Of a DNA stretch of 29,920 bases, positions 8,620-17,000 are shown piece by piece (within the stretch, counting starts at the first letter, position 1; each line of letters begins with the position of its first letter). The position numbers were made by a program, and so were the translations under genes. The DNA lies in contig CAZKRU010000051.1 of NCBI GenBank assembly GCA_964555235.1, forward strand, positions 1 through 29,920, read 5' to 3'. This DNA is from CAZKRU01 sp964555235. Lineage in GTDB: Bacteria; Verrucomicrobiota; Verrucomicrobiia; Methylacidiphilales; CAMAQI01. The notes beneath the pieces are model-generated. The model had not been told where the DNA came from and made no database searches. It worked only from the letters and a program-made list of their open reading frames with translations.

Positions 8620-9594
8620 TTACTTCAGCACGCGAACCGAAGGAAGGATTTCTTTTGCTTTTTGCAGAAAGGCAGTCGGTGTTTTTTTTGCTCCTAACAT
8701 TCCACCTGAGGAGGAGGAATCACCAATCATGACGCGTGAGACGATATTCACGACCCAATACTTTTTTTGAGATGAATCCACGATCAGGAGGTTTTCGCCC
8801 TCGACTTGCTCAATCAACGGTTCTGAAAAGCTATTTTGAGCGGCGGCATACCCGGAGATCGTGGTGGCTTGGATTGGAGTGAAGCGCATATGGGGATTCC
8901 GATTTAAGGAGCCACCGAGCCTTGTAGAGAAATCTTTAAGGAGTTTGGAAGGATCGGAGAGAGTTTCAGCTCCTTGAAGCTCCATGACCACGATCATGAT
9001 ATAGCGACTATGGGATTCAAATTGACGAATTTCGATGCGGCGCTTCTCCATTTCCTTTGTATGCTTTTGAGTTCTTGCGATTTCTTCTTTAAATTCGTTC
9101 GGGGAAAGTACGGAAAGCCCCAAGACCGATCGTTCCTTCCAGTCTGTTTTTTCCATTCCTGCTAAAACTCCCTCCGACGCATTTTTTTTCAAATCACTGT
9201 AAGTGTTAAGGGCGCCCATGAGCGAGTCCCCTAGCGATTTTGTGTTCTTAGCTTCTGATTCGGAAGGGGGTGCAGAAGAAGTGCTGGGAGATCGCAAGGC
9301 CCAGTATAATCCTCCCGCAAGGAGGAGAATGACGAGAAGCGCCGGAAGCCACGGAGGAAGGGATGAGGGCTCGTCGGTCTCCGTTTGGGGGGATGACGAG
9401 GTTTTTACCGGTGTGACCTCCAGAACAAATCCGACCGTCTGCCATTCGGCGAGGCCTTCATACCAAGCGGGGGTTTGAGAAGTAATCTGACCGCTCGAGA
9501 GCATCGCTCGAAGTTGTTCGAGTGTGTAAGGGCCCTGCTGTTGTTCTGAAAGAAAGAGATAGATTGCGACGGAGCTGGAAGCGTCGGAACTCAT
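8620..9594 (-). CDS. GYF_2-domain (DUF4339-like) membrane protein, function unknown
   Basis: The 324-residue protein begins with a GYF_2-like domain (about 10-57): IYLFLSEQQQGPYTLEQLR followed by SGQITSQTPAWYEGLAEW, the usual 'GPyt..qL...G.I...T..W..G...W' pattern. Such domains are thought to bind proline-rich peptides. A Ser/Pro/Thr-rich linker is followed by one membrane helix (about 83-100, WLPALLVILLLAGGLYWAL). The remaining 220 residues are unrecognised; they alternate hydrophobic strands and polar segments. Topology suggests a cytoplasmic GYF_2 domain and a periplasmic C-terminal part. The start lies 9 bases after the stop of the upstream histidine-kinase-like gene, so the two are probably one transcript. 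A link with signalling is inferred only from this. Confidence 0.75.
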   Translation of the reverse strand: MSSDASSSVAIYLFLSEQQQGPYTLEQLRAMLSSGQITSQTPAWYEGLAEWQTVGFVLEVTPVKTSSSPQTETDEPSSLPPWLPALLVILLLAGGLYWALRSPSTSSAPPSESEAKNTKSLGDSLMGALNTYSDLKKNASEGVLAGMEKTDWKERSVLGLSVLSPNEFKEEIARTQKHTKEMEKRRIEIRQFESHSRYIMIVVMELQGAETLSDPSKLLKDFSTRLGGSLNRNPHMRFTPIQATTISGYAAAQNSFSEPLIEQVEGENLLIVDSSQKKYWVVNIVSRVMIGDSSSSGGMLGAKKTPTAFLQKAKEILPSVRVLK

Positions 9595-9603
9595 CCCGAA
9601 AGC

Positions 9604-10575
9604 TTAACGAATCGAGGCGGAAACGTCAAAGCTGGAGATGGAGGCTGTTTTTGACGGCAACAGGCGTTCAGTGGGAATCGGAATTTCAACAAGAATGAGG
9701 GTTCCTTCTCCCAAGCTGGAATACATGATTAATTTTCCTCCGAGACGTTTGCTCCAATAGGCGGCTTTGGTTAATCCATAGCCTCCGCCGAACGAGGTTT
9801 TTCCCGTAGAGTTTGAGGCACGGTAGCCGGGGCGAATGCAGTGGGAGATTTCATCACTGGGGATCCCCTGGCCAGTATCAGAGACTTCCAAAAAGAGAGT
9901 CTCCTCGGTTTCACGAATACAAAGAGAAAGATGGGCCGGGGGCTTGGAGTACTTGCGGGCGTTGGAGAGAAGATCCAAGGTGACTTCGAAGAGGGGAACC
10001 GGGAGTTGAATCTGTTGGCTTCGGTGCGAGTGGGCCTCTGCCTGGAAAAAATAACTGTTTTCGGTCATTTTTTCTGGATCGGTCACGATTTGAAATCGCC
10101 CCTGACTGAAGCGGGCCTGATTCATGAGAAAGGATTGGCAGTCTCTTAAGAACGTTTCAGCGCGTATGGTTTTCCAAAGCGGAGCCGTTGGAGACTCGCG
10201 TCGTTTGCGTTCTTGAATGCGATGTTCGAGGGAGATGGCGGCGTCGGTAATAAAATTGATGAGTTCAATCGTTTCGGTGGAGAGTTGGTCCGGCGGGGGA
10301 TAACTCAAACTTGCCTCGTGGATCCGTTCGCACAATTGAATGAGGCGATCCGCGTTTTGCTTGAAGCCGGTGCTCTTTTGCAGGAGTTGTCGGCACTGTT
10401 TGATTTCTTCTTCGAGGGGGGGAAGCAGCGGTTCGGGGAGCATGCCGTGCAGATAGCTGAGGGAAAGGCCCAGCATTTGCATCAGATTCAGGAGAGTGTG
10501 ATTTTCGCACCGTTCGATTTCAAGAAGATCGAGATCAAAATCCAAAGTGACTTCATGAGGTTGATGCGGTTTCAT
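9604..10575 (-). CDS. Soluble sensor-histidine-kinase-like ATPase
   Basis: The C-terminal half carries an HATPase_c domain: N-box DLLSNARKYSKP (about 201-212), G1 box SDTGQGIP (about 232-239), G2-type GGGYGL (about 263-268) and a closing GEGTLILVEIP strand. The N-terminal part is helical and contains CENHTLLNLMQMLGLSLSYL, in which His26 could be the phosphorylated residue of a divergent dimerisation helix; this is inference. There is no transmembrane segment, PAS or other sensor domain, and no response regulator in the window. The ATG at 10575 is used; an in-frame TTG at 10596 has AGAGGGG only one base upstream and would add seven residues. The gene is followed after 9 bases by the GYF_2 membrane protein, which could give it a membrane partner. 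An anti-sigma-type ATPase is an alternative. Confidence 0.8.
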   Translation of the reverse strand: MKPHQPHEVTLDFDLDLLEIERCENHTLLNLMQMLGLSLSYLHGMLPEPLLPPLEEEIKQCRQLLQKSTGFKQNADRLIQLCERIHEASLSYPPPDQLSTETIELINFITDAAISLEHRIQERKRRESPTAPLWKTIRAETFLRDCQSFLMNQARFSQGRFQIVTDPEKMTENSYFFQAEAHSHRSQQIQLPVPLFEVTLDLLSNARKYSKPPAHLSLCIRETEETLFLEVSDTGQGIPSDEISHCIRPGYRASNSTGKTSFGGGYGLTKAAYWSKRLGGKLIMYSSLGEGTLILVEIPIPTERLLPSKTASISSFDVSASIR

Positions 10576-10674
10576 TGCGGATTTTGATCGATCCAATCCC
10601 CTCTGGGATTCGACTTGACTAATAACTTAACACGTCAAAACGACATAAATCTGACTTTTGTGTGACGATTTCAG

Positions 10675-11625
10675 CTAAGCCCCAAAAATCCACCACATTC
10701 CGAGTTGAACCCAGCACGGAATGGTGAGGAGTCCAACCAGTGAGGAGGTCAGGACAACTTGTACGGCGGTTGGGGTGTCTCCGTGATAATGTTTCACGAG
10801 GACGACCGGAAGAATGCCTGCGGGCATGGCGGCTTGGAGGAGAATGACTCGTTTCAGTTCTACGGAGAGGGGAAGATATTTTGCCAGGAGTAGAAAGGTG
10901 ATGGGGAGAAGGGCGAGCCGAAGAAAACATCCCCCAAAGGCAGGGAGGGGGCGGGTGGTGAGGTTGAGCGATCCAGCATGATCGTACATGGCGGCTCCGA
11001 TCATTAACAAGGCCACTGGAACCGCCGAGAGTCCGAGCATGTGAATGGTGGTGAGAACAAACGTGGGGATTGATTCGTATTGATGGGTGAGGTTGAGGAG
11101 GACGCCGATCAGGACGGCTAATAAAACCGGATTGAGCAGCTGTTTGATTCCTTTACGCCAACCTCCTCCCGTGAGAGTCATGAGGCAGATGGTCCAGATG
11201 GCAATTTCAGTTCCAAAATTATGCACGAGGAGAACGCCCAAGGTTTCATGATCGAAGAGGCGTTGGCTCATCGGAATGGGGAGATATCCGTAGTTAAAAA
11301 TCCCAGTCACATAGGCAAAGGTTCGTCGTGAGACCGGATCGCTCAGTCCGAAAAGTGGGGCGGTAAAATAGGCAGCAATCAGGCCGATCGTGACGAGGGA
11401 AAAGCCGATGAGGGGGGCTTGATAAAGATTATTCCACTCGCGAAGCGCCGTGTTCCCCAGAATCGCATCAAAGACAAACGAGGGGAGAAGCAGATTGACG
11501 CAGATGCGAAGGAGCGAGTGATCGGCCTGTTCGGTAAGCCAATGAGTACGGCGCAGGAGCGCACCGATCCCGACCAGTGCAAAGATTGGCAAAATGGCTG
11601 TCAGTACATTCCAGAACTCCCTCAT
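10675..11625 (-). CDS. AEC family transporter (auxin efflux carrier-type permease)
   Basis: The 316-residue protein is almost entirely hydrophobic, with about ten helices in two halves, typical for AEC carriers. The opening LTAILPIFALVGIGALLRR, the LLLPSFVFDAIL segment, FNYGYLPIPM in place of the more usual 'GN.g.lg.P' block, and the late AAMPAGILPVVL segment fit the family. Members move organic acids or amino-acid-like anions across the inner membrane; the substrate here cannot be read. The start ATG has AGGA six bases upstream. It heads the reverse-strand run; 99 bases separate it from the histidine-kinase-like gene, so cotranscription is possible but not certain. The 306 bases upstream, toward the divergent pseudopilin cassette, hold a large inverted repeat. 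Confidence 0.9.
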   Translation of the reverse strand: MREFWNVLTAILPIFALVGIGALLRRTHWLTEQADHSLLRICVNLLLPSFVFDAILGNTALREWNNLYQAPLIGFSLVTIGLIAAYFTAPLFGLSDPVSRRTFAYVTGIFNYGYLPIPMSQRLFDHETLGVLLVHNFGTEIAIWTICLMTLTGGGWRKGIKQLLNPVLLAVLIGVLLNLTHQYESIPTFVLTTIHMLGLSAVPVALLMIGAAMYDHAGSLNLTTRPLPAFGGCFLRLALLPITFLLLAKYLPLSVELKRVILLQAAMPAGILPVVLVKHYHGDTPTAVQVVLTSSLVGLLTIPCWVQLGMWWIFGA

Positions 11626-11677
11626 TTGATTCCTAAATGTGGAGAATGAGGGGTCTTTCCTTCAATTCAAGCCTTTC

Positions 11678-11781
11678 TCTCTGAGGAAGGTAGGAATCCA
11701 GGAAAACCGGGGACGTTTTTGCTAGTCCCTATCGAACAACGCTATGAATTTCGATTCCTGGCTTCCTACTTTCCTCGGAGA
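11678..11781. repeat. Imperfect inverted repeat, 24-base arms, in the leader of the pseudopilin cassette
   Basis: The left arm (11678-11701) and the right arm (11758-11781) are complementary at 21 of 24 positions, with a 56-base centre. A related 21-base string (18 of 21 identical to 11687-11707) occurs at 6255-6275. No T-run follows. The rest of the 306-base gap between the AEC gene and the cassette (11626-11931) holds no convincing gene. The element could be a MITE-like sequence, a transcript hairpin of the cassette leader, or a terminator remnant. Confidence 0.55.
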
Positions 11782-11931
11782 GGCAGCTTTAGCCGCAGCA
11801 TTAATGCTAGTGATGCTGCAAAATTCCTGTTGTTCGAGGGAGGTCTCTAAGGTAGTGTTTCATGGTAATTGAGACATGCGAGATCCATCCCAAGTGCTAT
11901 TTCAACGATTTGAGTGTGCCCCTTTGAGTAA

Positions 11932-12432
11932 ATGACTATGAACCGGTTTTTGAACAAAAATGATTTAGCTCAGCTCGCCTCCTTTCGGGGATCTCGAAAA
12001 TCGTTCGCGTTTAGTTTGGTGGAGGTCACGATTGCGATTGGGATTATTTCGTTTGGGTTGGTGGCGATTGTCGGTTTGATGCCGGTTGGTCTGGTCACGA
12101 TGCGTCAGGCGATGGATCAAACGATTGAGGCACAAATTTCACAGCAAATGGCTGGCGAGGCCAGTTTGATGCCCTTTAGTCAGTTGAAGGAATACGTTGA
12201 AAAGGGGCCCTATTTTTACACGGCAGAGGGGATTCGGCAGACGGTTCGAAATGATCGGACTCGTTATGAGGTAAAGTTGGAACAAGTGAAGACCGTCTTT
12301 CCCGGTTCAGAGAATGCATTGGATCTCTCCTCCAATATGACGACCTTTGTGGTCCAGACCGTGCGCGGTTCGGGCAAGGCGGTGATGGGGCGATCGACGA
12401 ATATCATTTGCATTCCCAACTCGGGAAGTTAA
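11932..12432 (+). CDS. Verru_Chthon cassette protein B (GspI/PilV-like minor pseudopilin)
   Basis: This 166-residue protein is the first gene of the cassette. A basic leader of about 25 residues ends SFA, then FSLVEVTIAIGIISFGLVAIVGLMP gives the type IV prepilin core: Phe at +1, Glu at +5, then a hydrophobic helix. The processing residue before Phe is Ala, not the usual Gly. After the helix come VTMRQAMDQTIEAQISQQMAGEA, a helical region as in GspI/PilV proteins, and a small beta-rich part. It would be cleaved by a prepilin peptidase and assembled with the next three products in the inner membrane and periplasm. ATGs occur at 11932 and 11938; the sparse GAG at 11926-11928 suits the second better. 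Confidence 0.88.
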   Translation: MTMNRFLNKNDLAQLASFRGSRKSFAFSLVEVTIAIGIISFGLVAIVGLMPVGLVTMRQAMDQTIEAQISQQMAGEASLMPFSQLKEYVEKGPYFYTAEGIRQTVRNDRTRYEVKLEQVKTVFPGSENALDLSSNMTTFVVQTVRGSGKAVMGRSTNIICIPNSGS

Positions 12433-12443
12433 AAAAGACGGCA

Positions 12444-13439
12444 ATGATCAAGGATCTTCGGCGTCGGGAGCAAAGATCGTCAACAGGAGCCTTTTCCCTG
12501 ATCGAAGTCATGGTGGCGACGGCCATTTTGGTAGTCATCATGATGATTGTGGTATCGATCATCGGTCAGATTTCCTCTGTTTGGCGTCGTTCGTCGGAGG
12601 ATATTCAGGCGTTTCAGAATGCGCGGCTTGGGTATGATTTGATTACTCGGAATTTGAGTCAGGCCCTCTTGAACACGTATCTTGATTATGACAATGTGAC
12701 CACTCCCACGCGCTATCTCCGGAAATCGGAACTCGCTTTCTTCTGTGGGAAGGCGGGGGAGGATGATTTGCCGGGAACAATGGGAACCGGGCAGGCCGTT
12801 TTCTTCTATGCCCCGGCCAGCTATACAAAATCCGCTGAGATGTATGGGGGAATGGAATCGCTCCTGAATACGTGTGGATACTACGTGACTTTTTGCCAGA
12901 GCAAATCCATTCCGGGGCATGTTTCCGGGGCCGCCAACTCGTATCGGTATCGACTGGTGCAATTACTCGTTCCGACGGAAGAGAAAAATATCTACGATTC
13001 TTCGATGGTCGGAACCCATTCGTGGTTTATGAATTATGCCGACCCTTCGAGCAAGATGATCCAAGCGGTTTCGGATAATATTATTGCGCTCATCATCCGT
13101 CCTCAAGATCCGGCATCGACTCCTGCGGATTTAAGCGAGGACTACAAGTATGACACGACATTGAAGGCGACGGACGATCCTCAGCCGGTGACTGCGCATC
13201 AGTTACCTCCGGTGATGCAAGTGACATTGGTTGCGATTGATGAAGTTTCAGCGCGTCGCATGGAGCGGGGATCCCAGCCGCCTGAGGTGATTGCAAACGC
13301 GCTCGGAGGGAAATTTAAAGAGACGGCCAATTATCAAAATGATATCGATCAATTGGAGAGTGCGTTGAATGCCGCGCATATTCAATATCGTATCTTTTCC
13401 AGTGCCGTACCGATCCGGGAGTCAAAATGGACCAAGTAA
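12444..13439 (+). CDS. Verru_Chthon cassette protein C (GspJ-like minor pseudopilin)
   Basis: From the ATG at 12444 the protein has 331 residues. A basic leader ends STGA, followed by FSLIEVMVATAILVVIMMIVV with Phe +1 and Glu +5, the prepilin helix. Next comes SSVWRRSSEDIQAFQNARLGYDLITRNLSQALL, close to the pattern of GspJ, where a long helix leads into a beta-rich domain. The rest is the globular periplasmic part, larger than GspJ. An in-frame TTG at 12408 would overlap gene B by 25 bases; the ATG, 11 bases after gene B's stop, is preferred although it lacks a strong ribosome-binding site. The residue before Phe is Ala, with Gly one place further upstream. Confidence 0.88.
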   Translation: MIKDLRRREQRSSTGAFSLIEVMVATAILVVIMMIVVSIIGQISSVWRRSSEDIQAFQNARLGYDLITRNLSQALLNTYLDYDNVTTPTRYLRKSELAFFCGKAGEDDLPGTMGTGQAVFFYAPASYTKSAEMYGGMESLLNTCGYYVTFCQSKSIPGHVSGAANSYRYRLVQLLVPTEEKNIYDSSMVGTHSWFMNYADPSSKMIQAVSDNIIALIIRPQDPASTPADLSEDYKYDTTLKATDDPQPVTAHQLPPVMQVTLVAIDEVSARRMERGSQPPEVIANALGGKFKETANYQNDIDQLESALNAAHIQYRIFSSAVPIRESKWTK

Positions 13440-14068
13440 GGAGGACTCAGTTTGAGTTGGAGAAGGATCGGATGCCCGTCCGTTGTTTGCAGCGGTGCGC
13501 TGCTTTTTCGCTTCTGGAGATTTTGGTCGTACTCGCCATCATTGCAATGCTATCGGCCTTTGCAATCCCCTCGCTGCGATCGGTCATGGTTGGCGCCAAC
13601 TTAAATCGTTCCGGGCAGATGGTGAGTGATCAAATGGTCTTTGCGAGGCAGGAGGCAGTGACCAAAAACCGCGAGGTGCAAGTCCGTTTTTATTATCTCT
13701 CTACCAAGGAAATCAAAGGGTGGCGGGGAGTTCAGGTTTGGCGCTCAGATCAAACGGCGAATGGATTGGTGGAGACCCCTGTGAGCCGATTGGTGGTGCT
13801 CGCCGACGGGATTATCATGAATCTTGAAAGGTCTCCGTTATTGAATGCCGACGGAACACTCGTAGGAAGTACGCGGTTGGCTCTTTATGGGGATTCAAAG
13901 TATTCGGGATTTCGCTATCGGTCGAATGGTTCTCCTGCGAGTAGTGTCACCGAAGAAAATAATTTCGTTACCTTGCAGCATGTCGCCGCCAAGGGGAATC
14001 CCCCGGCGAATTACTACACGATTCAAGTGAACCCCATCACCGGAAAGGCGATCGTTTTCCATCCATGA
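13427..14068 (+). CDS. Verru_Chthon cassette protein D (GspH/FimT-like minor pseudopilin)
   Basis: This 213-residue protein has leader ...RCLQRCAA followed by FSLLEILVVLAIIAMLSAFAIP, the prepilin core with Glu +5. The following region LNRSGQMVSDQMVFARQEAVTKNREVQVRFYY is the pattern of GspH/FimT proteins, where a helix carrying 'AR.eA' leads to a beta-sheet domain. The start at 13427 overlaps gene C by 13 bases and has GGGAG with a 5-base spacer. A second in-frame ATG at 13472 has AAGGA with a 4-base spacer and would give a leader of about 11 residues; both are plausible. The stop overlaps the next start by an ATGA, so protein A is translationally coupled. Confidence 0.88.
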   Translation: MDQVRRTQFELEKDRMPVRCLQRCAAFSLLEILVVLAIIAMLSAFAIPSLRSVMVGANLNRSGQMVSDQMVFARQEAVTKNREVQVRFYYLSTKEIKGWRGVQVWRSDQTANGLVETPVSRLVVLADGIIMNLERSPLLNADGTLVGSTRLALYGDSKYSGFRYRSNGSPASSVTEENNFVTLQHVAAKGNPPANYYTIQVNPITGKAIVFHP

Positions 14069-17000
14069 ACTACCACTCCCTTCGTAAGCCGTCATCACGC
14101 TCGGGCTTTGCTCTCGTCATTGTGTTGAGCGTTCTGGTTTTATTGGTTGCCTTGGCTATGGGCTTTCTTTCGCGGGCATCCACCGAGCGCTCTGCAGCTT
14201 CGGGCTATTATGCTTCCGTGAGCGCGCGCCAGTTGGCGGACACGGCGGTCGGTTTGGTTCAGGGGCAGATCAATATGGCGACAACTCAGGGATCCAACGT
14301 CGCATGGACTTCCCAGCCGGGGATGGTGCGAACCTTCGATACAAGCGGGCAGATCATCAAAGCTTACAAGCTTTATTCCGGCCCGGAGATGGTGAGCAGC
14401 AAAGTGAGTATTACCTCTGGAAAATCGTCTGATGAGGCGCCTGAAGGTTGGGTCGGAAATACGGCAACCTGGGTGGACTTAAATTCTCCGATAGAAAGTG
14501 GAGGCATTAAGAATTTCCCGATCCTGGAACCGACGGCAGTGGCCGAGGGATTTACGATTAACAAGGTTCCTGGTGCTACCGAATATCAACCGGTTCCGAT
14601 GCCCGTGCGGTGGCTCTATGTTTTGCAGAATGGCACGTTGGTGGACGCCAAGGGGGAAGGCACCTCGGGAGTCGTCGAAGGGGAAACTGCTGCGAATCCG
14701 ATTGTGGGGCGCGTAGCGTTTTGGACGGATGACGAGACGTGCAAGGTGAATATCAATACGGCAGGAGTGGGTACCTATTGGGATGTGCCACGCGCCTATA
14801 CGAGCCAGGAAGTGGATTTAGGAAAGTATCAACCTGCTCAGAAAGAATTTCAACGCTATCCGGGACATCCGGCGATGACTTGCTTATCGAGTATTTTTCC
14901 TTCGATGACACCGACCCAGATTTATGCTCTGGCTCCTCGAATTGTGGGGGGGGGATCCAACGAGGGAACGGTTCAGCCAACCGCAGCTCTGACGCCGGAT
15001 TCAGATCGATTGTATTCAAGTGTAGATGAATTGATCTTTAACGCTTCACGATCCAGTAATGCGAGTCTCACGAAGGTGCAATTGGAACAGGCGAAGTTTT
15101 TTCTCACGGCGCACAGTCGCGCGCCCGAAACAAATCTCTTTAACCTTCCCCGGATTGCCTGTTGGCCGATCTTCAAAGACCTCGTTGCAGATCGTATTAC
15201 TGCGTTTGACAAGCTCATTGCCTTTTGCGCGTCCACAGGAAGTTCGAAGGACCTTAAGCAGTATTATTTTCAGCGCGAGTTAGCCAATAGTCCGACGAAC
15301 GATATTTCGATCCTTCGGAATACGAATCTTTACAAATACCTTCAATACGTCACTGCCAACTCGATTCCTGGATTTGGCGGGAATTTTTTAACAAAATACG
15401 GTTCAGACCGGAATCAGATTCTGACGGAGATTTTTGATTATATCCGGAGCGCGAATTTACACGATGATGTCTTGGCGCCAAACAAGCAATTTACGCCCTA
15501 TTGGAATTCTGTGAGTGCTTATGGGTTTCCGACCGGTCATGGTTGGGTAGCTCCCACGCGCTATCAGCCAGCGGGTTCAGGAATGACGTTGGGGTTTGGG
15601 CGAAACTTTACTCTCTCAGAAATGGGGATTGCGTTTATCTGTAATGCGGTGGCGGATAATGTAGCAACCCCGTTGGTGGATGAGTCATTCGGAAGCAATA
15701 CTTTGACGAATCCAGCTCTTGGTGCGGGAGTCTTAATTCCGGGCGAGAAATGTATTCAAGCGGTGATGATTCCTGAGTTTTTTTCGCCAATGTGTGGGTA
15801 TACGAACTTATGCCCGGATATTCTGGTGGAGATTACGGGTTTGGACACGTTTACAGTGACGACCAGTAATACCGCCGCGGAAACTTCTACGGTGAGTCTT
15901 TTTCCCGGACTTTCGCCGGTTAGCACGCCCTACAGCAAGATCAATCCGGCTTATGACAATGCTCGAGACTGGGGTGGGAATCCGGGCTGGCGATTCTCTT
16001 TCTATGGGATGGGGATTCCCGCGCGAGGAACGGTTCCGAGCGACGTGATTGGAACATCAGAGATTCTAAATGCTCCTTTATCGGCAAGGGTACAAAACTT
16101 TTATAATTTTATCGGGGTGCCAGCGAGAGTGAAGGCGAATTCGAGTGGAGGAACGATGCAGTTTAGTGGAGGAGATATCGTCGTCAAATTCTATGCAAAA
16201 AGTACGGTGGCAGCCACTCCTGCGAATCTTCTTCAAACGTTTAACATTACGTTTCCGCCGGGAACATTTAACATGCCGGAAATTCCTACCGCAACGCTTC
16301 AGCAGATACCGGGAGGCATCTCTTCACCTCCTCTGCGCCAATGGACGTTTCGAGCGGGAGTGCTTGCTGCCAACACAACCGGAAGACTTTATGCATTTGG
16401 TAAGCAATTTGGTGGTTTTAATGCACCTGGGAGTGGTGCGGGACAGCCTGGCGCAGGAGCGCTTTTTATAAAAGAATACGATATCATTCAAACGGTTTTG
16501 CCGGCTCATGGAGATTTCCGATTAATGGCGGCTACCCCCGTTGTTCCAAATACGGTCTTTAAGCCTCATACGCGTTATGGGAATTTGACCTATCGGTTTG
16601 CCAATGATTTGAGCAGTCCTGTTACCAATACAGATCCGCAGTACGTTGGGGGAAAGTATATCAGTACCTTGACTTATGGCTCAAAGTGGATCCCGGATAT
16701 TCCAGCGACGGCGACGGGAGCGAATACACCCGAAATCACGGGGGATTTTGATAATTCCATTGGGCCCGCGATGGATGGCCCCATGATAAACAAACCAGAT
16801 GAAGGGGCAACCTGGCGTAGTGGTGCTACGACGCCCTATTTTGATGCAAGCGGTCTTTCCAATACAGGAGGCCCTGCGTTATTTTCTCCGAATCGACAAA
16901 TGCCCTCACCGGGGATGTTAGGATCACTCCCCACGGGAGTTGTTGCTGATATTCCTTGGCGAACTTTGCTATTTCGTCCTCAGGCAAGTCACTTTGGAGC

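Noticed and set aside
10615..10638. TTGAC and GTCAA separated by 14 bases before the kinase-like gene, as an operator
   Set aside because: Five-base arms occur by chance in a window this size, and nothing else supports it.
11744..11872. 42-codon frame with a hydrophobic segment and CC near the middle, in the leader of the pseudopilin cassette
   Set aside because: No ribosome-binding site, and its start overlaps the right arm of the inverted repeat at 11758-11781, which explains part of the sequence.
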